Below are positions 52,339-61,490 of a stretch of 64,000 bases of DNA, in pieces. The notes below the pieces were generated by a model. The model made no database searches, was not told the DNA's origin, and saw only the letters and a list, made by a program, of their open reading frames with translations. The stretch is from Clostridium sp. AM30-24 (GTDB lineage Bacteria > Bacillota > Clostridia > Lachnospirales > Lachnospiraceae). The position numbers were made by a program, and so were the translations under genes. The DNA lies in assembly GCF_003480435.1 (NCBI RefSeq), contig NZ_QUJB01000012.1, forward strand, positions 1 to 64,000, read 5' to 3'. Every line of letters starts with the position of its first letter. The first letter of the stretch is position 1.

Positions 52339-52465
52339 GTAACGGTTCAGTGCCCTCACAGTTACGCGCAAAAATCCATTCCTAATCGGCTGTTCCGATA
52401 GGATTTTTGCCTTCTATTCTAAGTTTTCTTACGGTCAGCGCAGTAAATGCGCAGACCTACTGAAC
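52339..52465. repeat. Cluster of short palindromes (GTTAC/GGATTTTTGC family)
   Basis: Three hairpins lie in tandem. GTAAC...GTTAC spans 52339-52365. GCAAAAATCC...GGATTTTTGC with an inner ATCGG/CCGAT spans 52368-52410. GGTCAGCGCA-GTAAA-TGCGCAGACC spans 52433-52457, followed by CTGAACAGTTAC. Modules resemble those at 46612-46749. They fill the 3' flank of the surface-protein gene. Confidence 0.6.
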
Positions 52466-52479
52466 AGTTACTTCATGTC

Positions 52480-55400
52480 TTAATTTTCTTTTGCTTCAAG
52501 TCCATCCCATGCACCGTCTTTGTCGACATAATATCCATCCGGTGTCCTGGTTTCTTTGTACATGGAGCCAAGCGGCACAGCTCCGGATGTCTTTGACAAG
52601 TAGTACCATTTTCCATTGATGAACTGCCAACCTGTGAGCATCGCTCCGCTCGCCGGATCGAGATAATACCAGAAGCGTCCTGACTCATCGTAATACAAGC
52701 CAATCTGCATTCCGGTCTTCTCATTAAGCAGATACCATTTTCCGCTTGCGCCATCGAACACCCAGCCGGTCTTCAGATAGCCGTCAGAACCGAAAGCCCA
52801 CCATTTTCCGTCTTTCTGAATCCAGCCCAGCTTTTCACCGTTCTGATCATTGATCTTTTCTCCTGCCGGATAGGTGCCGTCCTTGAATTCGAACCACCAG
52901 CCCTTATTATCGCGTTTCCAGGTTCCCTGTGCATCGTTTTCGGAAGAGCTGCTGTTAGAAACATTCTTTCCAAAGTTCGTTGCCGCCGAGTTCTTTGTGC
53001 TGCCGGAACCGCCGGAATTGTCGGAATCATCGGATCCACTGCTTGCCCTGCGGATTGCATGAAGTGTTCCGTTCTCAAAGTGGATCTCGTAATTCTCAGA
53101 TGTCAGACCGGACGGCTGTATCACGTAATCGCCCGCCGCGCTGTCTGGCGCGTATTCACAGGTAAACTGCAGGCTGCCGTTCAGCACATCCGCGGTATCT
53201 GTTCCCGCAAATCCTTCGTAGAGGACTTTGTACTCCGGAATCGCATCTCCGACTGTGACATTCTGTTCCACTGCTTTTACGCTGAGCGGTGCTTTTTTGA
53301 TCTCAAAGGAGAATGTCTGGCTTCCAGCCTCGTAGTTCTTTCCGGCTTCCGTATGAACTTCCACCGTGTAGGTTCCGGCATTCATCGGCGCTTCCGTTAA
53401 GATCTCGCTGCCCTTTTTGATCGTCACGGTCATGTTTCCATCGCTGTCCGTCCATGCCTTCGGCGCGGTGTTTTTCGCGTCATAGACACGGTTTAACTGA
53501 TCCAGATTCCGAAGTTCGAACTCCGGCTTCGCCTGGGATACGGTCAGTTTTCCTGGCTGATATGTGATCTCATAATTTCCGTTTTCAGCGGTAAGTCCCG
53601 ACGGGATGATCTTGTACTCGTCCACATCGCTGCCGGCCGCATAAGCGCACTCGTAGGAGAGTGTTCCGCCGAGGACTTCTGTGTTTTCTCCGTTTACGAA
53701 ACCTTCGAACGTGCTGCTGTATACCGGCGGTTCGTCCTTATAGGTCACGTTTCTTGATTCTGCCGTCACAGTGAGCCGTGCCGGGGTGATCGCAACGGTT
53801 GCGGAGCCGCTTATGGTGTCAAAGTTTTTCTTTGTCACCGTGTAGTATACGGTATAGCTGCCTGTGTTCTTGTATACAGGGCTTTCTGTGAGCGTGCAGT
53901 TATCTTCGGACTCACCGTAAAGGATCTCACCGTCTCCAGCGTTTCCGGTAAGGGTGATCTTGATTCCGTGGGACTTTCCGTCGTAGCTTCCTGTATATCC
54001 GGCTGCGTCGACGCCTGTGATCGAGGCATTTTTGATCTCGATTTCAAAGCTGCCGGATACGGAATCATGGTTTGCTGCAGATGCAGTGTAATATACCGTA
54101 TAGATGCCGGCGTCGGTGAAAGCAGGAGCATTTTTTAATGCCTGCTTTTCGTCTGCGGCCTGTTCTGCTGTGAGGCCATAGCGGAAGGTGATAGCCGTTC
54201 CACCGGTCGTACTTCCCGTTGCCTCGACTTCCGGCAGTTGTTCCCTTCCATTGTAGGTCAATTCCATCGTCTGCCGTACAGAAACGTTCTGAATTTTGGC
54301 ATTTTCGATCTTTGCACCGCTGCAGGAGACATTGAAAAGCTCCCTCGTTGTAAGTTCATAGCGATCCTCAAATTCCGGATCCAATTTGATCTCTGTCACA
54401 TTCACAGTATCTGTCCCGGAATCACTGGAGGTCCATTGGAAAGTTCCATTGGCCTTTAATTTTTCCGCATCCTCCGGTAGGATCGGTTTTCCGTCAGCAG
54501 AACTGAGCGTGAGCATTCCCTCAGCCTTTGTACCTCCATCATAGGTCTTTGACTGAAGAGTGTTTACAGAAGGAACGAGCTGCGCTTTGGAGACTGTAAA
54601 TGCGACCGGGGTGCTTTCCGCTTTTTTGTAATTCCGGCTCTGGCTTACGGTTGCCTTTACATACCAGAGTCCAGGTTTATTCTCTGCATTCCATTCCTTA
54701 TATTCACCGTTTTCGGTACTACTGTAGGTGTATTTAATTTCTCCTGTGGTGTCCGCTGCCGTGAACTCCGGCTTCGGTGTTTCTCCGTAGCGGATATCCG
54801 GGCATGTTACTGTGGAGATTGTGTTTGAAGCGCGATAGATCTTTAAATCTGTCCCTATGCGTACAGGATTTTCCTGCGCTTCCACATTCTTTCCACCGCT
54901 GCTGGTAATTCCCATATAATAAGTTGCATATTCTTGATCCGGATCTGCATTGACCTCATAATGTCCTTCTGCATTTCTCGAAACCTTCTGGGTCAACTCT
55001 GCGTCACGATACAGTTCAAACCGGATCTCTCCATAACCTGTCACCGTATGTCCGCCAACGGAATAAGCGTCCTTTATTCCCGGTTTAAGGTAGTCCTCTT
55101 CATCTTTTCCATAGTCGATGCTTGTTACAGTCTGAAACCAGTCAGGATTGAACGTGGCTTTCTTGATCGTTATCTCTCCAATCCGCAAATTTGTAACACG
55201 TTCAACTCCATTTTCACTATTGGTGCTTACATAGATTCCATAGGTTCCTGCTGCCGCCGGAGCTTCGATGAAACTGCCTGTATCCTCTGCACCGACTTTT
55301 TCTTTATATCGCACTGCGTCAATGCCAAACGTTCCGCCGTTTCCCTCTACCGGCTGTACCTTCACGTTATGCACATCACCATTATTTGTATAGGTAAATT

Positions 55401-58400
55401 CAGTGGATCCAACTATCTGGAAATCATCCTTTGTCAGCGTGCGTTTGAGAGTCTTAAAATTGACTGTCTGCATTTCCGACACATCATTATTATCATTCTC
55501 TGCTACAAGATAATATGTATATGACGTATCAACAGAGAGATTATTCAATTCAATAGAAAATTTACCATTTTCTACATCTACTGTTGCAAAGCTCGCCTTA
55601 CTATCCTCTTTCTTTGCTTCTGCTCTGAGCGCTTCTCCAGTGTATCCTTGATAATTAGAATTTGTATAGTATACCTTTGTTCCATCTGAAGTTCCCTTTA
55701 TAGTCGCAAAATTCTCTTTGATATCATCAGATGATATTGCTGCGTCAAACTTAACCTGATATCCTGCGTAAAGTTCAATTTCCGGTATTTGACCTTGTGG
55801 ATTTAACATATCTTCGACAAGTTGATTCACTGTTACTGTTGTATCTGTCGCAGTACCATTTCTGTTTGAATTTTCTTTGTATCTCCATACTGAAAAAGCC
55901 GCGCCATCTGGCAACCCGAGATTGCTCAAATAGCTTCGATGGCTATCGTCAAGATTCAGAAGATATTCATCGTAAAATGGATCCTTTTCATCTTTTCCAG
56001 TATAATACTTCACATGAACTGTATAAAGATTCGGTGCGCTGAATGCATAAATCTCAGTTGTCTCCGGATTATCAGAAATCTTATGCTCATTATATACTGC
56101 AAAGATCGGAGTCTTTCCGCCAGACAGTGTAATATGTTCAAGGAGATCCCGATAATTTGAGGTCGATGCCTTGAAAAGCTTCATGTTCGCCCCTGTGTCA
56201 TTTCCGTCCAAAGGGAGATTAATTTTAAGGTTTCCTTCGCCTGTTACCGTTGCCTTTGTAAAATCGATCTCATTTAATTTTGAAGCACTTTCGATTTGCA
56301 TAGATGAGAACGGGAAATTTCCTTTAACCGTAAATTTTGCAGTCCCGCTGACACTATTTCTCTCCCAAGCCATATAAACATCCGGCTGATTCTCACCACC
56401 GGAAATTTTTCCGCCTGACAAGGTAACTTCATTGAGATGTGTGTGCTTTAAACCATACTCTCCGCCTTTGATCGTCCCCCCTGTCATCTCGAACTTAGCA
56501 TGGTCTTCCTGTAATCCGCTGTTTCCTGCTCTATACAGATAAACCGCCGTATTCTTTTTTGACTCTATCGTTCCACCGTTAACTGTTACTTTTACGCCAC
56601 CAGTTGCACTGATTGCATATCGGTTTTGCGAAGAAGTTTCTGATTGGTCAACAATATGTGCACTACCGTCTACAATAAGATCCGCAGAAGTCAAGTCAAT
56701 AACAGCATCAGTTGCACTCGTAGATCCCAGGATTTCTCCACCTTTAATATGGATTGTACTCTTTGTCGCTCCCTTAAAGCCACTGCAATTTATCTCGGAT
56801 TCCAAGGTTCCTGTACCAACAACATTTACTTTTCCAGTGATCTTTCCCTTAAGCAAAACTGGTTTATCGCCAGCGTTGCCTGAATCTACTGTAATATCTC
56901 CAGCAATTGGATTTTCTGTTGTTCCCACACTGATTTCTAATCCATCCGTTCCAGTGTTTCTTAATAGAATTTCATCTATAATTCCGGATACTGCAACTTG
57001 GGATTTATTGTACTTGACCGTCTTTACTGTCTCAGCCTCATTCTCAGTTTTGTCGTACGTAATCGTAACCTGATACGTTTCTGGATCGGAAGGTAACTGG
57101 ATTTTCGCACTTTTAATATTTCCTGCCGGAATCAAACTGGATTCAGCATTTTGATCCATAATGCGGATATAGTTGCCCACCGCTCTCGCTTTGTAACTCT
57201 GATACTGGCCCGCACTTCCTACAGAAGAATTATGATTGACAATGCTTAAATGAATCCCATTGACTAACGTATCCATGTTCTCAGATGAACCTTTGATCCA
57301 GTTTTTCAATGATGAACTGGCCTGCATTGCAAGGTCACTTACCACAAATTTGAATGATTCATTTATCGTTTTTAAATTCACTGCAACAATAGTAGCACAG
57401 GATTGAGCACTGTAACCATAATATATCGATCCATACGTATTTTTACCTGCAGCAGATATATCAATATTATCTGATAATGATAATTTTGTCTTATCTGACA
57501 TTAAAATCGCAAAAGCTCTTCCCGATGGATTAGTATTCTCGGCATAAATTTTTCCACCACTGATAGAAACTTCTTCGCTTTCTCTAATTGCGGTAACATC
57601 ATCGGTCTTTTCAGCTTTGTACTTAACCTCTCCCCCACTTATATCTATTTTTTTTATGCCGGACAGCTGACCATTCCAAATACCGTCTGTTATTTCAATA
57701 TGACCATTTCCACCGTTTCCGAAGCCTCTTCCATTGATCGTTCCTCCCTTTAAACAAACGGTATCTTTTTCCGTCAATTCAAACCCGGCAGTGAGCTCCC
57801 CAGCTTCTTGTTCAAATAACACTGTAGCATCTTTTGCATCGTTCTTTCTAACATATAGATAATTATCACCAACCGTTTTTATATTGGCATTATTATGTAT
57901 TATATAGTTACCCTTCGCTCCAACATACAATGCAGCGCCAATGCTATTTTTCTCATACGAACCAGTCAATGTCAACTCACAGCCTTGTTTAAGGACCGGT
58001 CCATCACCGCTAATACTGATATTATCAAAATCAATCGTTACTTTCTTATCCGCTCTATTATTCAAAATCGTCTCTATCGCATCCGTCAGATCCTTTTCGC
58101 TCATCCCATCGCCTTCCAGACTTCCGCCATGGACCTGAAACGTTCCATCTGCTGACTGGCTGATCGAATACGTTCCTTCCATAGCCGGCTCCGCATTCAT
58201 CGCACTCTTAGCCATTTTTCTCTTTATCTCCGGTGACTCTTTCCCATTTGATGCTGTCGCGGTCTCCTTCTCAAGGTCAGACTCGGTCGTCTCGTTTGAA
58301 TCCACAGTTGTATCCCGTTTCTCGTCCGCATTGGACGCGCTGGCTGTCTCGGCCTCGATTTTTTTATTCTCTTCTTCCAGATTTTCTTCCAGCGCCGGGA

Positions 58401-58503
58401 TCGTCTCCGCTTTCGCCATAATTCCCATATCGCCATGATTGACCAGAAGGACCGCAATCAGGGCTGCTGCGGACATGCGTTCATACCACTTTCTCTTTCT
58501 CAT
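52480..58503 (-). CDS. Giant surface protein with beta-helix-like, MBG and cell-wall-binding repeats
   Basis: A 2007-residue exported protein. Residues 1-32 are a signal peptide (SAAALIAVLLVNHG, cleavage near AKA-E). An acidic Glu/Thr/Asn-rich spacer follows. To about residue 830 come repeated short beta-strand motifs (ITDGIW, ISGGKIYAENT, MTGGTIKGG, LSGGKISGG) typical of a right-handed beta-helix or adhesin. Fibronectin-like and repeated MBG-type domains fill about 900-1830 (LTVTAESRNVTYKDEPP, YEITYQPGKLTVS, LSVKAVEQNVTVGD). A Gly/Ser/Asp linker and C-terminal choline-binding-type repeats (GWIQKDGKWWAFGSDGYLKT) anchor it to the wall. GGGGGAAATGAAT precedes the ATG at 58503. The N-terminal half is visibly A+T-richer than the C-terminal half. 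It is probably an adhesin or wall scaffold. Confidence 0.88.
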   Translation of the reverse strand: MRKRKWYERMSAAALIAVLLVNHGDMGIMAKAETIPALEENLEEENKKIEAETASASNADEKRDTTVDSNETTESDLEKETATASNGKESPEIKRKMAKSAMNAEPAMEGTYSISQSADGTFQVHGGSLEGDGMSEKDLTDAIETILNNRADKKVTIDFDNISISGDGPVLKQGCELTLTGSYEKNSIGAALYVGAKGNYIIHNNANIKTVGDNYLYVRKNDAKDATVLFEQEAGELTAGFELTEKDTVCLKGGTINGRGFGNGGNGHIEITDGIWNGQLSGIKKIDISGGEVKYKAEKTDDVTAIRESEEVSISGGKIYAENTNPSGRAFAILMSDKTKLSLSDNIDISAAGKNTYGSIYYGYSAQSCATIVAVNLKTINESFKFVVSDLAMQASSSLKNWIKGSSENMDTLVNGIHLSIVNHNSSVGSAGQYQSYKARAVGNYIRIMDQNAESSLIPAGNIKSAKIQLPSDPETYQVTITYDKTENEAETVKTVKYNKSQVAVSGIIDEILLRNTGTDGLEISVGTTENPIAGDITVDSGNAGDKPVLLKGKITGKVNVVGTGTLESEINCSGFKGATKSTIHIKGGEILGSTSATDAVIDLTSADLIVDGSAHIVDQSETSSQNRYAISATGGVKVTVNGGTIESKKNTAVYLYRAGNSGLQEDHAKFEMTGGTIKGGEYGLKHTHLNEVTLSGGKISGGENQPDVYMAWERNSVSGTAKFTVKGNFPFSSMQIESASKLNEIDFTKATVTGEGNLKINLPLDGNDTGANMKLFKASTSNYRDLLEHITLSGGKTPIFAVYNEHKISDNPETTEIYAFSAPNLYTVHVKYYTGKDEKDPFYDEYLLNLDDSHRSYLSNLGLPDGAAFSVWRYKENSNRNGTATDTTVTVNQLVEDMLNPQGQIPEIELYAGYQVKFDAAISSDDIKENFATIKGTSDGTKVYYTNSNYQGYTGEALRAEAKKEDSKASFATVDVENGKFSIELNNLSVDTSYTYYLVAENDNNDVSEMQTVNFKTLKRTLTKDDFQIVGSTEFTYTNNGDVHNVKVQPVEGNGGTFGIDAVRYKEKVGAEDTGSFIEAPAAAGTYGIYVSTNSENGVERVTNLRIGEITIKKATFNPDWFQTVTSIDYGKDEEDYLKPGIKDAYSVGGHTVTGYGEIRFELYRDAELTQKVSRNAEGHYEVNADPDQEYATYYMGITSSGGKNVEAQENPVRIGTDLKIYRASNTISTVTCPDIRYGETPKPEFTAADTTGEIKYTYSSTENGEYKEWNAENKPGLWYVKATVSQSRNYKKAESTPVAFTVSKAQLVPSVNTLQSKTYDGGTKAEGMLTLSSADGKPILPEDAEKLKANGTFQWTSSDSGTDTVNVTEIKLDPEFEDRYELTTRELFNVSCSGAKIENAKIQNVSVRQTMELTYNGREQLPEVEATGSTTGGTAITFRYGLTAEQAADEKQALKNAPAFTDAGIYTVYYTASAANHDSVSGSFEIEIKNASITGVDAAGYTGSYDGKSHGIKITLTGNAGDGEILYGESEDNCTLTESPVYKNTGSYTVYYTVTKKNFDTISGSATVAITPARLTVTAESRNVTYKDEPPVYSSTFEGFVNGENTEVLGGTLSYECAYAAGSDVDEYKIIPSGLTAENGNYEITYQPGKLTVSQAKPEFELRNLDQLNRVYDAKNTAPKAWTDSDGNMTVTIKKGSEILTEAPMNAGTYTVEVHTEAGKNYEAGSQTFSFEIKKAPLSVKAVEQNVTVGDAIPEYKVLYEGFAGTDTADVLNGSLQFTCEYAPDSAAGDYVIQPSGLTSENYEIHFENGTLHAIRRASSGSDDSDNSGGSGSTKNSAATNFGKNVSNSSSSENDAQGTWKRDNKGWWFEFKDGTYPAGEKINDQNGEKLGWIQKDGKWWAFGSDGYLKTGWVFDGASGKWYLLNEKTGMQIGLYYDESGRFWYYLDPASGAMLTGWQFINGKWYYLSKTSGAVPLGSMYKETRTPDGYYVDKDGAWDGLEAKEN

Positions 58504-58616
58504 ATTCATTTCCCCCTTTATGACAGGTTCTTTCGGATTATACTTGCAAAATATCAGACCATTCCACGATTCATAGATAATTCTATTATATGTCTGTTCC
58601 ATACGCAATTCTTTCT

Positions 58617-58648
58617 GCACAAGATGTCAAATTTCCGCATAAGATGTC
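58617..58648. promoter_or_regulatory. Direct-repeat site matching the GHKL kinase promoter
   Basis: GCACAAGATGTC (58617-58628) and GCATAAGATGTC (58637-58648) have a 20-bp period. The first repeat is identical over 12 nt, extending to 15 nt, to the one at 50406. It lies between the divergent surface-protein gene (TATAAT at 58590-58585 on the minus strand) and sigG. Orientation matches the kinase site toward sigG, but the better -10 box serves the surface gene. Confidence 0.55.
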
Positions 58649-58755
58649 GAAATCAGGAATGATTCTCAGGAAATAACTCCCGTTTTTTTCATGTATAAAC
58701 TGCCCTGTTTTCGTGAATCATTTTTCTATGAAAACAAATTGCGGAGGTTCTTATC

Positions 58756-59532
58756 ATGGCAGGATATAAGGTTGAAATCTGCGGGGTAAATACTTCTAAA
58801 CTCCCGCTTCTGACGAATGAGGAAAAAACCGACCTTTTCAGACGGATCCAGAATGGAGATACGGACGCAAGAGAAACATATATCAAGGGAAATTTAAGAC
58901 TCGTCTTAAGCGTGATCCAGCGCTTTTCGGGCAGCAGTGAGAACGTGGATGACCTGTTCCAGATCGGGTGCATCGGCCTGATCAAAGCGATCGACAATTT
59001 CGATCTGTCGCAGAATGTAAAATTTTCCACGTATGCGGTTCCAATGATACTCGGTGAGGTAAGACGATACCTCAGGGACAACAATTCCATCCGGGTCAGC
59101 CGCTCGCTCCGGGATACCGCCTACAAAGCGTTGTCAGCAAGAGAACTTCTCACAAAGAAAAATTTACGGGAACCGACGATCATGGAGATCGCGGATGAGG
59201 TTGGAATCTCAAAGGAGGAAATCACCTACGCGATGGACGCGATCCAGAGCCCTGTGAGCCTCTATGAACCTGTCTACACCGACGGCGGTGACCCGCTCTG
59301 CGTCATGGACCAGATCAGTGATAAAAAAAACAGGGAGGAAAACTGGGTCGAACAGCTCTCGCTGAGCGAGGCGATGAAACATCTTCCGACCAGAGAACGC
59401 CACATTATCGATATGCGCTTTTTTGAGGGGAAAACCCAGACCGAAGTTGCCTGCGAGATCGGGATCAGCCAGGCACAGGTGTCGAGACTTGAGAAGAATG
59501 CGCTGAAGTCTATGAGAAATTATCTGTGTTGA
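58756..59532 (+). CDS. sigG: Sporulation sigma factor SigG
   Basis: A 258-residue forespore sigma factor that drives late forespore genes after engulfment. The N-terminus KVEICGVNTSKLPLLTNEE is diagnostic of SigG. Region 2 reads LRLVLSVIQRF and DDLFQIGCIGLIKAIDNFDL, then NVKFSTYAVPMILGEVRRYL. Region 4 contains GKTQTEVACEIGISQAQVSR. Length matches Bacillus SigG. GCGGAGGTTCTTATC precedes the ATG. It is separate from sigE/spoIIG here. It establishes that the organism is, or descends from, a spore former. Confidence 0.96.
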   Translation: MAGYKVEICGVNTSKLPLLTNEEKTDLFRRIQNGDTDARETYIKGNLRLVLSVIQRFSGSSENVDDLFQIGCIGLIKAIDNFDLSQNVKFSTYAVPMILGEVRRYLRDNNSIRVSRSLRDTAYKALSARELLTKKNLREPTIMEIADEVGISKEEITYAMDAIQSPVSLYEPVYTDGGDPLCVMDQISDKKNREENWVEQLSLSEAMKHLPTRERHIIDMRFFEGKTQTEVACEIGISQAQVSRLEKNALKSMRNYLC

Positions 59533-59767
59533 AATTCAGTTGGTATCATCTTTTTGCTTACCAGGAAGTTTCTTAGAAATTTCCTGGTAACTGAACAAGT
59601 GAAAACACGCTTCGCGAGTTTCCTCTTGTTATCGCGACCGTCGCCAGGGTCTCGCGCAGGCGCGGACTTTGGCTCGTTGTTCGCGTAAAAAGAGCGTCCA
59701 CTTCTTAAGTGAAACGCCCCAGAATAATCTATTTTTTGATGATTTTCTCTGATCTTTTCTTTCCTGG
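59533..59767. other. Gene-free spacer with a long hairpin
   Basis: TTACCAGGAA...TTCCTGGTAA (59558-59590) extends to a ~15-bp stem with a TTA loop just past the sigG stop, without a U-tract. Then come CGCG-rich sequence and AACAAGTGAAAACACGCTTC, which resembles the left arm of the terminator at 61423. No coding sequence is evident. Confidence 0.55.
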
Positions 59768-60445
59768 CTACAGTTCCTTCAGAACACTTCCGATATCTTC
59801 ATTGATACAGACCGCCTTCGCCTGAATGGCATCCGGTGCATAGGCTTCCCCGAGATTGATGCCTGCATACATGGCATCCGGCCATTCGGCTGTCATTCGC
59901 CAGAACGGGAATTTTATGATCACCGGTGTATTCATTCCGGTGCCCAGATCCAGAAACATGGTTTTTACATTCCTGTGCCGTCTGAGGAACTCCGAATACC
60001 GATCCGATGCCTGATGCCATCCTTCGTCCTCGACGAAGGTATCGTCACAGCGCAGATTCATGCTCATCGGACGCCCGCAGTGCGGACAGTACGGAACCAG
60101 TTTTTCCGGAACAGACATTTTTAACGTACCGTTTTCCGGACATGTCAGACGGTGATCCGCTCCGATCTCAAAGCCCTGGGACTCCACCATCCGGCGGACC
60201 ATTTCCTCGTTTTCATAAGTTTCCTGGCAGCACGGACCGGAACACTGGAACAGGCCATAATCGCCCTGGGTGTAAAACAGTCTCTTTTTGTCAAATCCGG
60301 CCTTCTGCAAACAGTGATCGACATTGGTCGTCAGCACAAAATAGTCCTTATCTTTCACCAGCCGCAGCAGGTCTTCATAGACCGGCTTCGGTGCATCCTG
60401 ATAGCGGTTGATCCAGATATAGCGGCTCCAGTATGCCCTGTATTC
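59768..60445 (-). pseudogene. N-terminally truncated Sir2-family (sirtuin) gene
   Basis: The reading encodes the C-terminal two thirds of a clostridial Sir2-like protein: YWSRYIWINRYQDAPKPVYE, then DYFVLTTNVDHCLQKAGFDK, FYTQGDYGLFQCSGPC, zinc-type PYCPHCGRPM and FVEDEGWHQAS. The N-terminal NAD-binding part (about 80-90 residues with the GAGxS loop in full-length relatives) is missing. Upstream sequence runs within about 20 nt into the stop of the flavin-protein gene. An internal GTG at 60358 could start a 196-residue product but lacks a ribosome binding site. It is most likely a deletion remnant and enzymatically inactive. Confidence 0.75.
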
Positions 60446-60465
60446 CTGTCCGTGCCGCCCGTTTT

Positions 60466-60861
60466 TTAGAACTGGTAAGGCGGGTTTCCGGAGAAGTCAG
60501 CGATCACGCCATGCGGATTCTCTAAATAGAATACCTCGAAGATCGGGTTCTCCGCTGTCTGGTACTGGCTCTTTACGATCGGGTTTGCGATGCACATTTC
60601 TTTTGCTGCCATGTTGTTCTCAAATACAGCCTTTCCGTGAAGACGGATCCATGCGTAATCCGGGCTGGAAACAGAGATCTCGATCTCCGGGTTTGCCTGC
60701 ATATCCTTGTAAACCTCTTTCTGATTGTTTGTGCAAAACCATAATTTTCCATCCATCTCACCTGCAAACATGAACGGACGGCATTTCGCCTTTCCATCAG
60801 TTCCTACGGTTGCAAGGTACTGTACCGGGTTTGCCTGTAAAAATTCAACAACTTTCTTCAT
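60466..60861 (-). CDS. Pyridoxamine 5'-phosphate oxidase-family flavin-binding protein
   Basis: A 131-residue split-barrel protein. It shows NPVQYLATVGTDGKAKCRPF and LWFCTNNQKEVYKDMQANPE, the FMN-binding pattern of small PNPOx-like proteins. It probably binds FMN or F420-like flavin as a reductase or redox sensor, and is unlikely to make pyridoxal phosphate. The ATG at 60861 follows GGAGGTATTCAAA; the longer upstream reading includes the promoter. It is divergent from an HxlR regulator, with a palindromic operator between them. The truncated sirtuin lies just downstream. Confidence 0.88.
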   Translation of the reverse strand: MKKVVEFLQANPVQYLATVGTDGKAKCRPFMFAGEMDGKLWFCTNNQKEVYKDMQANPEIEISVSSPDYAWIRLHGKAVFENNMAAKEMCIANPIVKSQYQTAENPIFEVFYLENPHGVIADFSGNPPYQF

Positions 60862-60964
60862 TTTGAATACCTCCATTATATCATTTTTCTTTTCGAAATC
60901 GAACCGGTTGCTTTTTTCTTTCGATGACATTATAATAACGCTGTAGAGACCATTTGAAAAGTAA

Positions 60965-60978
60965 GCACAATATTGTGC
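60965..60978. promoter_or_regulatory. Palindromic operator candidate for the HxlR regulator
   Basis: GCACAATATTGTGC is a perfect 14-bp palindrome in the divergent region between the flavin-protein gene and the HxlR gene. TATAAT for the minus-strand gene lies at 60934-60929, so the site is upstream of its -35 and near the HxlR promoter. Confidence 0.65.
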
Positions 60979-61034
60979 CGTAGTTACCAAAAGGAAACCA
61001 TTGGATATATAAAGGAATTCAAGGAGGTAATTTT

Positions 61035-61415
61035 ATGCAGACAGATTCTTCTGTTTCCGGTACTGTCATCCCGATGCTCTCCCTGGCCGATCTTCCCGCT
61101 TGCCCGGTGGAGACGACGCTGACCCTGATCAGCGATAAATGGAAGGTCCTGATTCTCAGAGACCTGATGCCGGGGACAAAGCGCTTCGGCGAACTGAAAA
61201 AATCGATCGGCCATGTCTCCCAGAAAGTCCTGACTTCGCAGCTACGCCAGATGGAGGAGAGCGGACTTCTGACAAGGAAAGTGTACGCGGAGGTCCCGCC
61301 GCGCGTGGAATATACCCTGACCGACCTCGGCTGCAGCCTGAAACCGATCATGGACGCCATGTGGACGTGGGGTGAGCAGTATCAGGAACAGGTCCGGAAG
61401 TGTCAGGATGCCTAA
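61035..61415 (+). CDS. HxlR-family transcriptional regulator
   Basis: A 126-residue winged-helix regulator. It has the family pattern CPVETTLTLISDKWKVLILR, LMPGTKRFGELKKSIGHVSQ and KVLTSQLRQMEESGLLTRKV. Cys21 at the start of the domain is at the position of the redox-active cysteine of HypR/YodB-type members, so thiol or quinone stress is a possible signal. AAGGAGGTAATTTT precedes the ATG. It is divergent from the flavin protein, which it probably controls. Confidence 0.92.
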   Translation: MQTDSSVSGTVIPMLSLADLPACPVETTLTLISDKWKVLILRDLMPGTKRFGELKKSIGHVSQKVLTSQLRQMEESGLLTRKVYAEVPPRVEYTLTDLGCSLKPIMDAMWTWGEQYQEQVRKCQDA

Positions 61416-61422
61416 ACAAGTG

Positions 61423-61477
61423 AAAAAACGCTTCTGAGAAGATTCCAACATGAGAATCTCCCTCAGAAGCGTTTTTT
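61423..61477. terminator. Bidirectional terminator between HxlR and M20 peptidase genes
   Basis: AAAAAACGCTTCTGAG and CTCAGAAGCGTTTTTT form a 16-bp perfect stem around a 23-nt loop that can fold further. It serves the converging genes. Confidence 0.94.
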
Positions 61478-61490
61478 GCAATCTTCGCCT

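Noticed and set aside
52158..52385. 75-codon plus-strand reading starting inside the T-box
   Set aside because: Its GTG lies in the T-box antiterminator, the frame crosses two terminators, and the product resembles nothing. It is chance, not the missing T-box target.
59768..60358. Intact 196-residue sirtuin starting at GTG
   Set aside because: Homology continues upstream of that GTG in the same frame and the NAD-binding part is absent, so it is treated as a truncated gene.
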